From NCBI GenBank assembly GCA_003991915.1, contig RQTK01000073.1, positions 601,900 through 665,899 of the forward strand: 64,000 nucleotides of DNA, written 5' to 3'. Position 1 is the first letter of the stretch. Each line of letters starts with the position of its first letter. A program made the position numbers and the translations under genes. Origin of the DNA: Elysia chlorotica (Eukaryota; Mollusca; Gastropoda; Plakobranchidae). The notes under the pieces were generated by a model, which saw nothing but the letters and a program-made list of their open reading frames with translations, did no database searches and was not told the DNA's origin. Positions 1 to 11,372 of this stretch are shown one piece after another.

Positions 1-4
1 AGAT

Positions 5-821
5 TAACCATAGTAAATATATTAACCATGTGAATATTTTGTAGGGTTTATAAATGAAATTGAAAATTAGCATGAAGCTAAAAAAAACTATCGACTAAGA
101 CCCTTAGGCTGTTGAAGATAACTGTATAAAGTAAATATAACTTTCTTTAGAACTCGTAGTGATAAAAAAAATCTCTGTCCGTTTAGGCACAATATCCACT
201 TAGCATAAAGAATAGGTTTCAGTTTATTTGCTCAAATAACTGTACCACACAACAAATCCATTGCGCAGGGCCGACTTCACCCTAAGTCTATTTTTGCCTC
301 TTTTGTCTGTTTCTCTGTCTTTTTTTTGTTCGTCGGTCTATAATCTTATGAATAATTATATTTAAATCTTAGTGTATTTCGATAACAACACAAAGAACTA
401 TCATTTGGTAGATTTATAGGTATAATAATTACACATGATTTAACAGATGATAGTTCTTTGTGTTGTTATCGAAATACACTAAGATTTAAATATAATTATT
501 CATAAGATTATAGATCGACGAACAAACAAAAAAGACAGAGAAACAAACAAAAGAGGCAAAAATAGACTTATGTGTAAAGTCGGCCCTGCGCAATGGATTT
601 GTTGTGTGGTACAGTCAATGCTAAAATATACCTGCATTTATTTGCGCAAATAAACTGGAATATATTTTTTATGCTAAAGTGGAAAATTATATTTTCTTTA
701 TACAATTATCTTAAACAGCCTAAGGGTCTTAGTCGATAGTTTTTTTAGCTTCATGCTAATTTTAAATTTCATTTATAAACCCTACAAAATACTCACATGG
801 TTCATCTATTTACTATGGTTA
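5..821. mobile_element. Foldback (long inverted repeat) element, about 0.8 kb
   Basis: Bases 5-404 reappear in reverse complement at 447-821, leaving a loop of about 42 bases. The outer ends match (TAACCATAGTAAATA at the left, its complement at 807-821), and the inner ends match across a block centred on 380-404 and 447-471. The arms differ by point changes and a small insertion near 600-700. No coding sequence is present, so this looks like a non-autonomous foldback DNA transposon or MITE. The left target-site duplication cannot be judged because the window begins five bases outside the element. A recent palindromic duplication is the alternative. Confidence 0.75.
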
Positions 822-1429
822 CCTTACTGTCTAATGTTAGGAGTTAAATTATTATCGATTCACAAGCTAGTTTGATAAGAAAAAGAGTGGCAACGCTGTT
901 ATAATTATCTTGCTCTCTCAATATTCCAATTCGTCCTATATAGGAGGATAACTTAGAAAATAAAGGTTCAAATGGACTTCAATACTTAATCACTGCTGTT
1001 GCAGAACAACCTTCTCCAGCATTGGAAAAATAGGTACATGCAGTATTGGAAGATAGTCAGTGTTGGAAAAAGATCTATCAAGGCTTGTTTTTGTAATGAA
1101 TTTTATAACATAAAAAAAAAATATGAAATGGGTTGGCCCAAGATTGAACAAAATGGATCCAAAAAAATTTTGCTTACAACCTTAGAGATTGTCGTCTGGT
1201 TGAAATAGAAATAAAAAAAAATCTTTCCAGAGGGTAAATTATTTTCTTTATAAAGAAAAGAACAAATTAAAAAAAATCTAATAAAAAACCTTCAGTTCAG
1301 GAGTAAGGCGCAATAAACGAGACAGACGACCAAAATGTTTCCAGACCACTATGAAACTACTTTTTCATTCATTCTGGCTGTCTCCCTTTCGTTTTTCTGT
1401 CTCTATGCCTGTCTGTCTCTCTATGTCGT
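822..1429. other. Non-genic AT-rich stretch
   Basis: No gene is supported here. A 69-codon open frame at 999-1208 has no recognisable motif, no signal peptide and no splice context, and it ends in A-rich runs. I read it as chance. Confidence 0.6.
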
Positions 1430-1433
1430 TCTG

Positions 1434-1526
<93 letters not shown>

Positions 1527-1564
1527 ACCCCGCCTATCGCTCTCTCTCTCTCTCTCTCTCTCTC
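1430..1564. repeat. (CT)n microsatellite with CTGT/CTTT interruptions
   Basis: Imperfect pyrimidine dinucleotide tract. It creates long Leu/Ser open frames in two frames that are not genes. Confidence 0.95.
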
Positions 1565-1899
1565 ATATTTTTTTTAATAAAAGAAGTAATAAAGAAAGAA
1601 ACAAAGACCGAAAGAGATAGCTTGATCGACATTGAGTTATACTAATACGTGGCTTATTTTTTTTTCACCCGACACAGATACAAGCACATAATAACACTAT
1701 CATGAAATGGCTTTACATCCTTCTCACACACAACACGTACACATGAAACTTTTAACTTCCTGAAAAAAATTCAAGTGGTTCCTGTAATCTAACGGGCGTA
1801 AGTGCATGATGGTAATTAACGACGAAGTAAACATTTCACAGTGAAGTACTTTTTTTTTCGAAGCTTCTAATGACGGACTCTCCTGTTTGACGGATGTTA

Positions 1900-2190
1900 A
1901 GGGTTGAGTTGTTTTAACGCCCAACGTCAAAACTATTGAGACTATATTGTCGACGTGCCCCAAGACTGACGTTTGACAATTTTAAGTACTGCCACACACG
2001 AGACAGGGCTGGGATACCATGCCTCCTGTCTCAGCCAGTCACATTTTATTAAACTGACACCGAGCCAACCGGTAGGAGGTAAAATCGCTAGGGCTCGAAC
2101 CACGCGCCTCCTGCCTGCGTCGGAAGCCGAGATTCCAACACAAGACCTTCCATATAGAAGACGCGCACTCTAACCTTAGACCGCCGCGTC
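1900..2190 (-). mobile_element. tRNA-derived SINE, family copy 1
   Basis: Read on the minus strand it has a tRNA-like head near 2190-2080 with a B-box-like GGTTCGAGCCC stretch. This is followed by the shared core (TGTCAGT..AATGTGAC..GGCTGAGACAGG, then CCCTGTCTCGTGTGTGGCAGTAC) and the 3' block CAGACGTCAGTCTTGGGGC. The same order occurs in the other copies. The head is diverged, so it is an old insertion. Confidence 0.75.
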
Positions 2191-2565
2191 TACATAGAAC
2201 AAAAATATTACAGGTGCACTAATGTTTTGTTTATTTTTTTTTCAAACACAAAGGCTAGTTAATGACACACTATCTCTATTTCACGACAAATACCAGGACA
2301 ATCAAGACGACACAGGTAATACCGCACTTTATTGGTACAAAAAACATGACAATATTGCAGTCAAAATTAATTGAACGGTAAAATATGACGTGTAGATCTA
2401 GACACAGCACCACACAATTTCAGTTACAAAACCTGTACTGGCATTTGGCTTAATATAATAGACTGAGAAGCATGCCGACATAATACAATGTCAACGTACC
2501 TAGTACACTGGATTTAAACGAAAAGACTCTCATCTCTTCCACACATAAACCTATCCATACACGCA
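2191..2565. other. Non-genic stretch
   Basis: AT-rich sequence between the SINE and a compound microsatellite. I see no coding or structural signal. Confidence 0.5.
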
Positions 2566-2621
2566 CACACACACACACACACACAAAAGAGAACTTGAGA
2601 GAGGGAGAGAGAAAGAGATAG

Positions 2622-2677
<56 letters not shown>
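2566..2677. repeat. Compound microsatellite (AC)n-(GA)n-(GATA)n-(GA)n
   Basis: Four simple tracts follow one another. The minus-strand Leu/Ser/Tyr open frame across it is low-complexity artefact. Confidence 0.95.
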
Positions 2678-2681
<4 letters not shown>

Positions 2682-3395
2682 GTGATGATTCTGTTCACAG
2701 TGACGTTGGTAAAATACATGACCGTATAATAATAATATTGTGAGTGCCCTTTGATTTAAATCTTTGCAGTTTCAATGATGCGCCTCTTGACTCTCGGCTT
2801 GTTATCGATTGCATCTTACGTGTATATTTTTTACTATGATACAATTATTTTTAATGCTTAATTAAAAGGCATAATATTTGTGCAATAATAAAGACAATAA
2901 TTAAAAAAGAAAGATGTACATAAAAGTATTTTAAAAAGGCTCATTAAAAGATAAAATTATAAAAGCTTCGATAATTATAATAGAAGACTACCAATGGTGA
3001 CAACATATGCACTATTTATGTAATGATTACGCAAAAAATACTGTTATAAAAATAATTTAAAAACATGGTTAAGTAAAAACGAACCTTCGCTTATAATATA
3101 GGCATACACTACCAGTAGAAACTTCAAAGAAAGTCATTGTTATAGAGCAAAACAGACGTCATGGAGACTTACACATACAAATTATCAGTATGCCGAAGTT
3201 GGCTACATTCTCTAGGCAATATCTACTTCACTTATTTTAGACACCAGATCCTTCCATTATTTCATTAGTTGGGTTTTGTCCATTTCCTATTAAGTTAAAT
3301 AGACTGCTCTAGTTTATCTCTTTGACAGTCTCATACTAATGTACCTGTAATGGCTTCGTAAACCAAGATCTGGTAAAATAACATTTCTTATTAAA
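2678..3395. other. Non-genic AT-rich stretch
   Basis: No open frame with coding character, no tRNA and no recognised repeat. Very AT-rich from 2810 to 3080. Confidence 0.5.
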
Positions 3396-3422
3396 GACAC
3401 ACACACACACACACACACACAT
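3396..3422. repeat. (AC)n microsatellite
   Basis: About 13 uninterrupted AC units. Confidence 0.95.
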
Positions 3423-3636
3423 ACATGCGACCGCTTTCCTCTTTAAATGTAAACTTACTTCCTATTCGCTTGATAGAAAACACTTGAGCACATTCCTTTA
3501 AAAAATTTAAAAAAAAATTTAAGCCGGATATCTAAAACTTTCAGATCGTGCTCTAGATTGTCGTTTTTTGTTTTGTTTGATTGTTTCGTATTTTATTAAC
3601 ATTAAAGTATATAGTTTGCATAGCTCATTTTTATGC

Positions 3637-3694
3637 GGCTCCCAACTCGACCCAAGTGCCATATATATAATACACTTGGCTCAAGTTGGGAGCC
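3637..3694 (+). other. 58-nt hairpin of miRNA-precursor size
   Basis: A 22-nt left arm (GGCTCCCAACTCGACCCAAG and two more bases) pairs with a 22-nt right arm at 3673-3694 with only two mismatches. The loop of about 14 nt is AT-only. The arms are far richer in GC than the surroundings. The size fits an animal miRNA precursor core, but a short foldback transposon relic would look the same. Confidence 0.45.
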
Positions 3695-4030
3695 TTACTC
3701 TAGTCATGCCAAGAAGACACAGCAAGTGTCACTCGTAAAAAAAAAGGGCTGGTCTACACGCCGAACACAGCAAAGAGATAAACTCTTGACTCTCCCAGTT
3801 GACTCAATGACATTAGCAGCTCAGGTTTGAGAGGTCTGAAAGATAATAATTATGGTAAGTATGTACGCACGTAAGTCATTTTTCAACTCAATAGAAAATA
3901 TAGGGTGGTTATAGTCCAAAGCAGGCTGCGAGCTTGAGTATTTGAGGCAAAACAATACTCCCAATGGTGAGTAAATTAGAGCAACATTAACCGATGTTAT
4001 TGATTACAATAAATATTGTTTATATTATTA
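3695..4030. other. Non-genic stretch
   Basis: No supported gene. A 65-codon open frame at 3633-3830 runs through the hairpin and is chance. Confidence 0.5.
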
Positions 4031-4035
4031 ATTAA

Positions 4036-4048
4036 TTAATTTATTCAT

Positions 4049-4091
<43 letters not shown>

Positions 4092-4131
4092 TTGTTTTAT
4101 TAATTAATTAAATTATTTATTATTTATTTAT
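4036..4131. repeat. (TTTA)n / TTAA-rich microsatellite
   Basis: About 14 TTTA units at 4036-4093, followed by a diverged TTAA and TTTA mixture. Confidence 0.95.
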
Positions 4132-5064
4132 TTACATATTTTAATATATAGTTTTTCATATCTCTACTAAGTAACTCACGAAATCATGTACCACAAATTG
4201 CCCGATTGTAAACATGTTTTTTTTTATAACTAAATTTACTGTGACTAAATCCTTACATCTTATTTACATATTAACTGTGAATACAAACTGTTGACCAATT
4301 CATTGTTTATAATCATTCTTTGTATTATTTTCAAAGGCTGACAATTTTGCAAGTTTTTTTATCGCCTCCTTTTCTGTATGTAATTAATAAACCCGCTGAT
4401 AGAAAAATAAAATTTGAAACCATCTAATTATCTTATAAAATGTATATTATGTAAAAATATTCAATGCTTTTGCCAACAAAATGTAAGCTATTGATTGTGA
4501 CCTGATAATATTGACGATAATACCAAGTTTGTATCCTTGTTTAAAATCTCTAGGTAATATTATACAATAATGTAACATCAAGTGCACTATAAAATTTTAT
4601 ATATAAAATCATTCAAACCGTACAAACACAAAAATGGCTATTCTTAGTTCCTCCTGGTAGGAATGAAGTGAATTATAGACTTATTGTACCTTCTGTGCAG
4701 TTTTATGATTTAGGGGGGTTATTTCGGCTATTTTCAAAGTTTCACTTTTACCAACAGGTTTCCTCTCAAGGCGAACTTATTAATTAGTTTTAAAATGTTT
4801 TCTGTACATGAGAGGAATAATCTACATCTCGTCCAATACTGTGCATGTTTTGTCTCCTTCAGCGACCTACAGAACTCGGTACAGTCATGTGTTTATGACC
4901 GTGGTTCACTTCCTCATTGTTGAGTCCATCTGTAACTGTTTTGCATCTGTTTATATGCCCGTCTCTGCCTTCCTAACTGACTGTTCGTCTGCCTTTATGT
5001 TTGCCTCCATGTCCGCCTTCGTCTCTACCACCCTATCTGCCTGCCCGCCTGTATTTCCTGACTG

Positions 5065-5068
<4 letters not shown>
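4132..5068. other. Non-genic AT-rich stretch
   Basis: No gene signal. The 161-codon frame beginning at 4808 owes its length to the downstream (CT)n tract and SINE. Confidence 0.5.
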
Positions 5069-5133
<65 letters not shown>

Positions 5134-5165
5134 GTTCTCTCTCCCCCTCTATCTCTATATCTCTC
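5069..5165. repeat. (CT)n microsatellite, left of SINE
   Basis: Near-perfect (CT)n degrading into CTCTAT units, directly abutting the SINE that follows. Confidence 0.95.
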
Positions 5166-5443
5166 TTCTGGTTAAGGGGGTGAGGGAGCGCGGAAGCCCT
5201 GGGATAAAACAATGGCTTGCGATGCAGGAGGTCCGTGGTTCGAACCCCGCTCTGGCGATTTCTTCCTGTGCTGGTTGGATCGGTGTCAGTTAATGTGACC
5301 GGCTGAGATAGAGTCATGGTATCCCCACAATGTCTCTGTGTGGCAGCACGTAAGTTTGTCAGGCGTTAGTCTTGAAGCCCGTCCACAATATAGCCTATAT
5401 AGTGCTGATGTTAAACGCTTAGCAACAACAAAGAAACTCGTTC

Positions 5444-5445
<2 letters not shown>
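5166..5445 (+). mobile_element. tRNA-derived SINE, family copy 2, nearly complete
   Basis: A tRNA-like head (5180-5260) has a clear B box, GGTTCGAACCC. Then come the core GTGTCAGTTAATGTGACCGG, the CTCTGTGTGGCAGCACGTAA block and the 3' block ending in GATGTTAAACGCTTAGCAAC. The copy sits between two (CT)n tracts, as if it had inserted into a microsatellite. Confidence 0.85.

Positions 5446-5493
<48 letters not shown>
5446..5493. repeat. (CT)n-(CA)n microsatellite, right of SINE
   Basis: Continuation of the (CT)n tract on the far side of the SINE, ending in (CA)5. Confidence 0.95.
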
Positions 5494-5494
<1 letters not shown>

Positions 5495-6103
5495 ATTACA
5501 TACACTTTTTATTTTTGATTATATTTTGCCATTTATTTACCAACTAAATTAATTAAAATCAATACGTTTTCTTCGATTTTTAATCTTCACTTCAGTTTGA
5601 CGTTGCATCATTAGTGTTAGTAGCATTAAATTTTTAAATACTATTATGCCTACAGTCACAAAATAGGGAATGAGTACACCTGATACCCAGTTGGTGGGAG
5701 AGTTCTGCTCAGTAGAGCGAGTGATTGCCCCTGCGTCTGGTTTCCAAATAATTATTCAGTAGTTTTGTTGATTTCGCTCTTTTTTGACAATCCTAAACTT
5801 TGATTCAGCCCATTATAAAAGATTGGTCACCCAGTTTTTTTGTTATTATTTTATTTGCGATTTACAAAACTATAAAATGGTATATATTTTAATTCTTAAA
5901 AAAGGCGACTTCTCGGTGTATTTTTTTCATTATCAAGAGGAGGATTTGTCTATTTAATGATAAAATTATGTTCCCATTTTTCAGAACGTAAAACTATGTA
6001 AATAGCTTATTGTTTCAGCTTTTCACTAAGTAAATTTCATTCTATTGGGAGTACCCATATTTTAGTAGCAGCCTTGTAAATAAAACGAGTTGGGCATAAA
6101 AGC

Positions 6104-6105
<2 letters not shown>
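5494..6105. other. Non-genic stretch
   Basis: AT-rich, no coding signal. A weak tRNA-like patch at 5690-5745 (GTAGAGCGAGTGATTGCCCC) may be another degraded SINE head. Confidence 0.45.
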
Positions 6106-6161
<56 letters not shown>

Positions 6162-6163
6162 TA
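6106..6163. repeat. (CT)n microsatellite
   Basis: About 28 CT units with one CTAT interruption. Confidence 0.95.
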
Positions 6164-7336
6164 CTTTCTGTTAATTAAAGATATATTCTACGTGTATTTA
6201 TCAAAGCGATAATAAATAAAAATATTTCCCTTAAAAACACTGTTTAGTATTTTGTGCAAGGTCAATTAACTTTACTTTTGTTTTGTTTGAAAAAATCAAC
6301 TCTCCTCCTCCTCCTCATATTTACTATTTACTAGATTACATTCCGTTTTCATATACACACACACACATATATATATATAATGTAATGATAATAATGTGTT
6401 TAAAAGTCCTTTTAATAGACACATATGAATGAAATGATAAATGTTGTGAAGAGCTTAAATGATATTTACAGTGATACTTTACATGTCAATGTAAAACAAT
6501 AAAAAGCTTGAGATAATCTATTGTAGAGTCTAGTGAAGTTCACAGACTAATTACGTTACGGCTGCGACTGCTATTTGAGCAGGGCCCCTGGTGCATTACG
6601 CCTGGACGCACACAGGTCTGGCGGCTCTGATGAGAAATCTAAAAATCAAACTGTTAACGGCTGTGATATCCTGTGAAATAGACCAACATTTATTCCAGTA
6701 TTGGAAGGGATGAGTCGTATTCAACTGGCATAAACGTTATTGTGTCACTGTATAGTAATTTTTATTTTTGTCAGCACGCTTTTGTTTTCTTTTTAAAGAC
6801 TAGAATAAATGACACTGTTCATCAAGGTTGTATTCACGCCTCTGTGGACAACATTGCTTGACGCGCTACCAAGAACCTAAACCGGACCTCATGTCTTCTA
6901 ACGAAGTTAAATACATGTAACTCTAGGGGAACTCGCATATATTAGAACATGATTGCAGTAACTCTAGAAGAAAGACAGATCTTGAGGAAAATAGTTATAA
7001 GACCATAACCATGTTGAAAAATATGTTTATATCTTTTATACTGTTGGTGTCGATTAATCAATAACATTAAAATGATGCTTTGTCACTAATAATTATTGAG
7101 TTAGTTCATTATCATGAAACAAGTTTCCAAATTAGGTAAATGTTACGAGTTTTAAGTTTTTCTCTAATGTTTTGGTACTAAAACGGCTGGTGAAAAAGTT
7201 TTGTTCTTCTCAGACATTTATTTGTTGGCCCAAATAGTTCTTAAAACAATAACTACCTTTTTAAAAGAAAAATTAAATCTTAACTTTTAATTGCTTACGA
7301 CATTGCAATTTAATTTCTTTATTTCGTGTCTTCCAG
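6164..7336. other. 5' flank or intron of the leucine-rich-repeat gene
   Basis: Contains (TCC)n at 6301-6316 and (CA)n(TA)n at 6355-6380. The segment 7280-7336 is pyrimidine-rich and ends in CTTCCAG, the acceptor of the coding exon. The exon carrying the initiator ATG must lie upstream, but I could not place it with confidence. Confidence 0.5.
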
Positions 7337-8491
7337 GCTCGTTTCACGGTACTGTTGCTCTCTGTTGGTTGGATATCCTCCCTCTTCGCCCCTAGTGCCT
7401 CAGCCTCCTGTCCTTTCATGTGTACCTGCAGTGGGGATACAGCTCAATGTGGAGGCATTAGTTCTTTGACAGGCCTGGTGTTACCAGAGTCTATTCGAAG
7501 GGTCATAATCAGTGGCGGCGCTCTGCCTTTAATCAAACCAGGCGCCTTCGGAAATAAAACCGAACATGTCCAGTTCAACGGCTGCAAAATAGGAGACATT
7601 CAGCCTCACGCTTTCAGTAACTTGCAGAATTTAAAAACTCTCGAGTTTCACGGCAGTTCCATCGATAGGATCTTACCGTGCGGAATCCACGCCATAAGCA
7701 ATGCTGAGAGCATCGGGTTCTTCGGCTCCGGTATAAGGGAGATACAAGCTGGAGGGATAAGCGATATAGCTTCACTGGGAAACCTTACAGTATCTTCATC
7801 TATAATTACTACAGTTGGATCCTTTGGGTTTGATTTCGTACAAACAGAAATACTGGCAATCACCTATTGCAGTGTAGACTTTATCAAGACAGCTGCCTTC
7901 TCTAACATCTATGACGTGAAGTCGTTTATATTATCAGGAATATCTTCAAAATCGATTGAGGCCGGTGCTTTTTACCGTGTTAAAAATTTTGAAAGCGTAG
8001 TAATTAACGGTAACTTCCGCGGATTACAACATAATACTTTGATGGAGCTAAGGGAGGCAACTCCAGGAAACCACAATGGTTTCCAATTTGAGAACTCTAT
8101 CATAGCCTGCGACTGCCACTCAGCGCCATTGCTGGACTACGTACAAAATAACCCAACATCTATAGATGGCCAAGTCCTTTGCTCCATCACAAGTCGACCC
8201 ATACAAAATGTGAAAATCCAGGAAATCTGCCCAGGGTATCGCCGGGAGACATACTGCACGCAAGTCACCTTGACCCCACCAACGTGCTCTTCAGTAGTGG
8301 GAAACACTTCATCCCTAGCTGCTTACGAAGAGACAATCTGTCCCACAAAGCCAAGACGTGTGGACTTAGGGGCAAATGGTAGACAAGAGCAGAGCGATCC
8401 TAACAGAGGGAGTGGGCCACTCATGGCTAGAGGGGTACTCATTGCCTTGCTTACTGTGTGTGCAAATACAGCTTCATCGAATTTATTGTAA
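7337..8491 (+). CDS. Secreted leucine-rich-repeat protein, terminal coding exon (384 codons plus stop)
   Basis: The exon opens at 7337 after a CTTCCAG acceptor. No ATG precedes the mature part in frame, so the start lies in a missing upstream exon. Codons 1-24 (ARFTVLLLSVGWISSLF and onward, ending SASAS) form the hydrophobic part of a signal peptide that is therefore split by an intron. Cys25-x3-Cys29-x-Cys31-x6-Cys38 is an N-terminal LRR cap. Residues of about 45-235 carry roughly seven degenerate leucine-rich repeats of the I-x-x-GAF type. Cys258-x-Cys260-x21-Cys282-x15-Cys298 is a C-terminal LRR cap. The last 20 or so residues are hydrophobic after a Ser/Gly-rich stretch, which suggests a GPI-anchor signal. 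The function is unknown; LRR proteins with this layout usually bind ligands or cells outside the cell. It ends in TAA, with an AATAAA at 8763-8768. Confidence 0.8.
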   Translation, partial: ARFTVLLLSVGWISSLFAPSASASCPFMCTCSGDTAQCGGISSLTGLVLPESIRRVIISGGALPLIKPGAFGNKTEHVQFNGCKIGDIQPHAFSNLQNLKTLEFHGSSIDRILPCGIHAISNAESIGFFGSGIREIQAGGISDIASLGNLTVSSSIITTVGSFGFDFVQTEILAITYCSVDFIKTAAFSNIYDVKSFILSGISSKSIEAGAFYRVKNFESVVINGNFRGLQHNTLMELREATPGNHNGFQFENSIIACDCHSAPLLDYVQNNPTSIDGQVLCSITSRPIQNVKIQEICPGYRRETYCTQVTLTPPTCSSVVGNTSSLAAYEETICPTKPRRVDLGANGRQEQSDPNRGSGPLMARGVLIALLTVCANTASSNLL

Positions 8492-8937
8492 CCAGAGAGT
8501 GTGAAATAGACTAATTAATATATAATCTCTGTTGTAACCTTATCAGTATACAACGGTGTTAAGTTACCCATTCAAAGTCAATGTAGATTTGTAACTTTTT
8601 AAAAGAATATCGCATTGATTTTGTTTAAAAAATACATGTACCTCAGCAAAATATTTTTTAAAAGTTTAGTACCGCTGTTGGACTACATTAAATACTCAAT
8701 ATCATTATCATATTTCTCAAGCTAAGGTAGGATACATATCATTTAAAATATTATTATTCATTAATAAATTGTTAAACTAAAACGCATTGAGTTATTTCCG
8801 CCAAATTGCCTTTCCCAAATACTTCGTAATCTATCCCTGGTCCACCAAACACTTAACTATGTAATGATTATTATGCCTAATTGTACAAATATCATGACTT
8901 TGCATTTGCTTTTCTTGTTTTAGTGTGAATGAATTAT
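8492..8937. other. Likely 3'UTR and flank of the LRR gene
   Basis: AT-rich sequence with AATAAA at 8763-8768, about 270 bases past the stop. Nothing else is seen. Confidence 0.45.
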
Positions 8938-9118
8938 TTGTTGAATCCACTGAGGGTCGGGGTTTGTTGTAGCGCTTTGAAATTCGGCTACCGAACCAGG
9001 AAAGGGTTCGATTTCTCCCCCCCCCCTCTGGAAGCCAAGTTTTTTTTTCTTCTTCATTGGATCGGCTTCAGTATAATGTGACTGGGGCCAGTAGATCAGG
9101 GCATAGGGCGTTATAACG
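8938..9118 (+). mobile_element. tRNA-derived SINE, family copy 3, 3'-truncated
   Basis: A tRNA-like head has B box GGGTTCGATTTC at about 9005. C and T runs follow, then the core start GGATCGGCTTCAGTATAATG TGAC. The distal part is lost. Confidence 0.65.
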
Positions 9119-10261
9119 TTAATATACCAGACACAAACCATTACATTTGCTTTCTTTTTTCATTTTGTTTTGTTTAGGAAATTATTGTGATTGTCTTTTG
9201 AAATGATTGATTTAATAACGAAGAACCAACGTTTTTATCTATATTTATGTATAATATCGTGAAGCTAATTCATTGATATTTGAGAGGAATTTTTCTGTTA
9301 GTCAGTATTCAGCTCGAAATCACTTTTCTATAATATTTGGCTGACAATACTTGGACAATTTATATTGATTTCCATGTTCTTGAGCTGCCATATACAAATA
9401 TGATTATTGTTCTTAGTGAAGCATATACCTGTTAGTTGAAACTAATCTGTGATCCCTAATAACAATGTAATAGTTGACTACTTTTTTTTCTTCAAAAGGT
9501 TCGGAAAGGAGACCTTTCTGGGACCTAGAAGGTCTGCCAAATGCCGCTTAGCGAGAGTTGGTTTGAAAATAGTTTCTCACCTCCAAATCACTGTAATTAC
9601 CTACGACTATGAGGACTTATTCTCAACATTACAAACTATGAGTGTGTGCTTCAAGATACTTAATGCAAATGCTTAAATGATTGATCATTTCTCGCACCCT
9701 AGTCTAAACCGGCTTTAAACGTTTGCTTAAAAAATTGGTGGGAAAAGAGTGAAATGCTATCTTATCGCTTTATCGAAAAAAAAAAGGATATGGCTTGGTT
9801 TTACCTTAATGCATCGCAAGTCTTCGTCGTTACTGTATTATCTGCAACTTACATTTGAGAATAATGACGACAGCCACACAAAAAACCCCAGTAAGGTAGT
9901 GGCTGCAAAATAAAAATGATTTCCCAGTACACTAGTGTCTTTATTTATCTGTTTGTATCTTGGCCTATCTGTCTATCTGTTTGTCTCTCATTTTTCTGTC
10001 CCTCGATCTGGATTGTTTCTTTCGGTTCATTTTAAATTTCTCTAGGAAAAAGAAAAGCAAAACCACGCTTTAAGTTTAGATCATGCACCACCAGTGCTTG
10101 AGCGATAAAAGTATAATCATATTATGGTTCAGATAATAAGGTCAATTATCAGAATAGACAGAAAGATAAAAAACAACAACTGAATTCACTATGCCGTGCA
10201 CAACTAATTATGAATTCAAAATCCATAAAAAGAACATGTATGTGATGTTCAATGATATTGT
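9119..10261. other. Non-genic stretch
   Basis: No supported gene. A short imperfect hairpin lies at about 9508-9534 (AGACCTTTCT pairing with AGAAGGTCT). A 75-codon frame at 9449-9676 lacks any motif. Confidence 0.45.
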
Positions 10262-10430
10262 TGTTGCTAAGCGTCCAGCGTCATCTATTTTTATAGGCTA
10301 TTATATTATGGACTGACCCCAAGACTAACGTCTGATAAGTTTACGCGCTGCCACACAAAGACAGTGCGGGGATATCAAGACTTTGTCTTAACCAGTCACA
10401 CTATACCGGCACTGGTCCAACCCTTGAGAT
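10262..10430 (-). mobile_element. tRNA-derived SINE, family copy 4, head lost
   Basis: On the minus strand it shows the core (GTGCCGGTATAGTGTGACTGG), the GTGTGGCAGCGCGT block and the 3' block AGACGTTAGTCTTGGGGTCA ending GACGCTGGACGCTTAGC. The tRNA head is missing. Confidence 0.65.
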
Positions 10431-11054
10431 AATCAAAGAAAAATGAATATGTATGTAGTTTAATGATTCAACCTTAATCGGGAGTTTAAAATGACTTTTG
10501 AAATTAGTTAAAATGATTAATTTAAATATGTCTATTGACAAAACTAGTTGCCCTGGTGTTACAGGAGTTCACATGATATATGGTTCAACAAGAGACGACA
10601 CCCAGCATAATCCTTTTTGAGATAAATATCTAAGGATATAAAATAAACATTCTGGCAGGTAAATTTAATTCGTGTAAAAGAATGACAGATATTCAAACTT
10701 TCAAAACTGAAGAAAGTAGCTGATAGAAAAATGATACGATGTTAGGTATGTTTATTAAACAGATTATTCTTAAGCTACGACGTAAAAGCAGTGGGGAAGA
10801 TATAGGAGCATGCCCATGTAGGCCTAGTAGGCTTTTGCCCTCAACATTTTACTCCATGGAGAAGATGATGCTTTAATTTTTATAACACAAATCTACAAAT
10901 AGACACGGTGATATATTCGTCAGAAGATGACCGAAACCTAATTTTAATCATAATTAGTTGAATTGTTACACAGGAACATATCTCTCTGTCTCTATTTGTC
11001 TTTTTCTTTTACCCATCCTCTCTCTTTCTCTCTTACTCTCCATCTCTTTTTCCC
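10431..11054. other. Non-genic AT-rich stretch
   Basis: No coding or repeat signal beyond AT richness. The minus-strand gene at 11.7 kb ends to the right of it. Confidence 0.45.
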
Positions 11055-11065
11055 ACTCCTCCCCC

Positions 11066-11123
<58 letters not shown>
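11055..11123. repeat. (CT)n microsatellite
   Basis: About 30 CT units after a C-rich lead-in. Confidence 0.95.
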
Positions 11124-11125
<2 letters not shown>

Positions 11126-11287
11126 CTACGCACTAGATGCTCATGGTGTATTTTTACTTCCTACGCTTCAAATTTGTTTTTATTTCGTTATGTAACTAAC
11201 ATGATTATGTACAGTTTGTTAACATTAAGTTCTATATTTCCTCAGTTAAAATTCTTAGGTTGTTAATTCATTTAAAAGTAATTCTGT

Positions 11288-11290
<3 letters not shown>

Positions 11291-11372
<82 letters not shown>

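Noticed and set aside
1335..1620. Long open frames of Leu/Ser/Phe in two registers
   Set aside because: They are translations of a (CT)n tract; the same artefact occurs at 4808-5293, 10958-11266, 14387-14872, 26633-26913 and 36316-36885.
5180..5260. Functional tRNA genes at the SINE heads
   Set aside because: Boxes are present, but the cloverleaf pairing is degraded and the SINE core follows directly; none has a complete acceptor stem.
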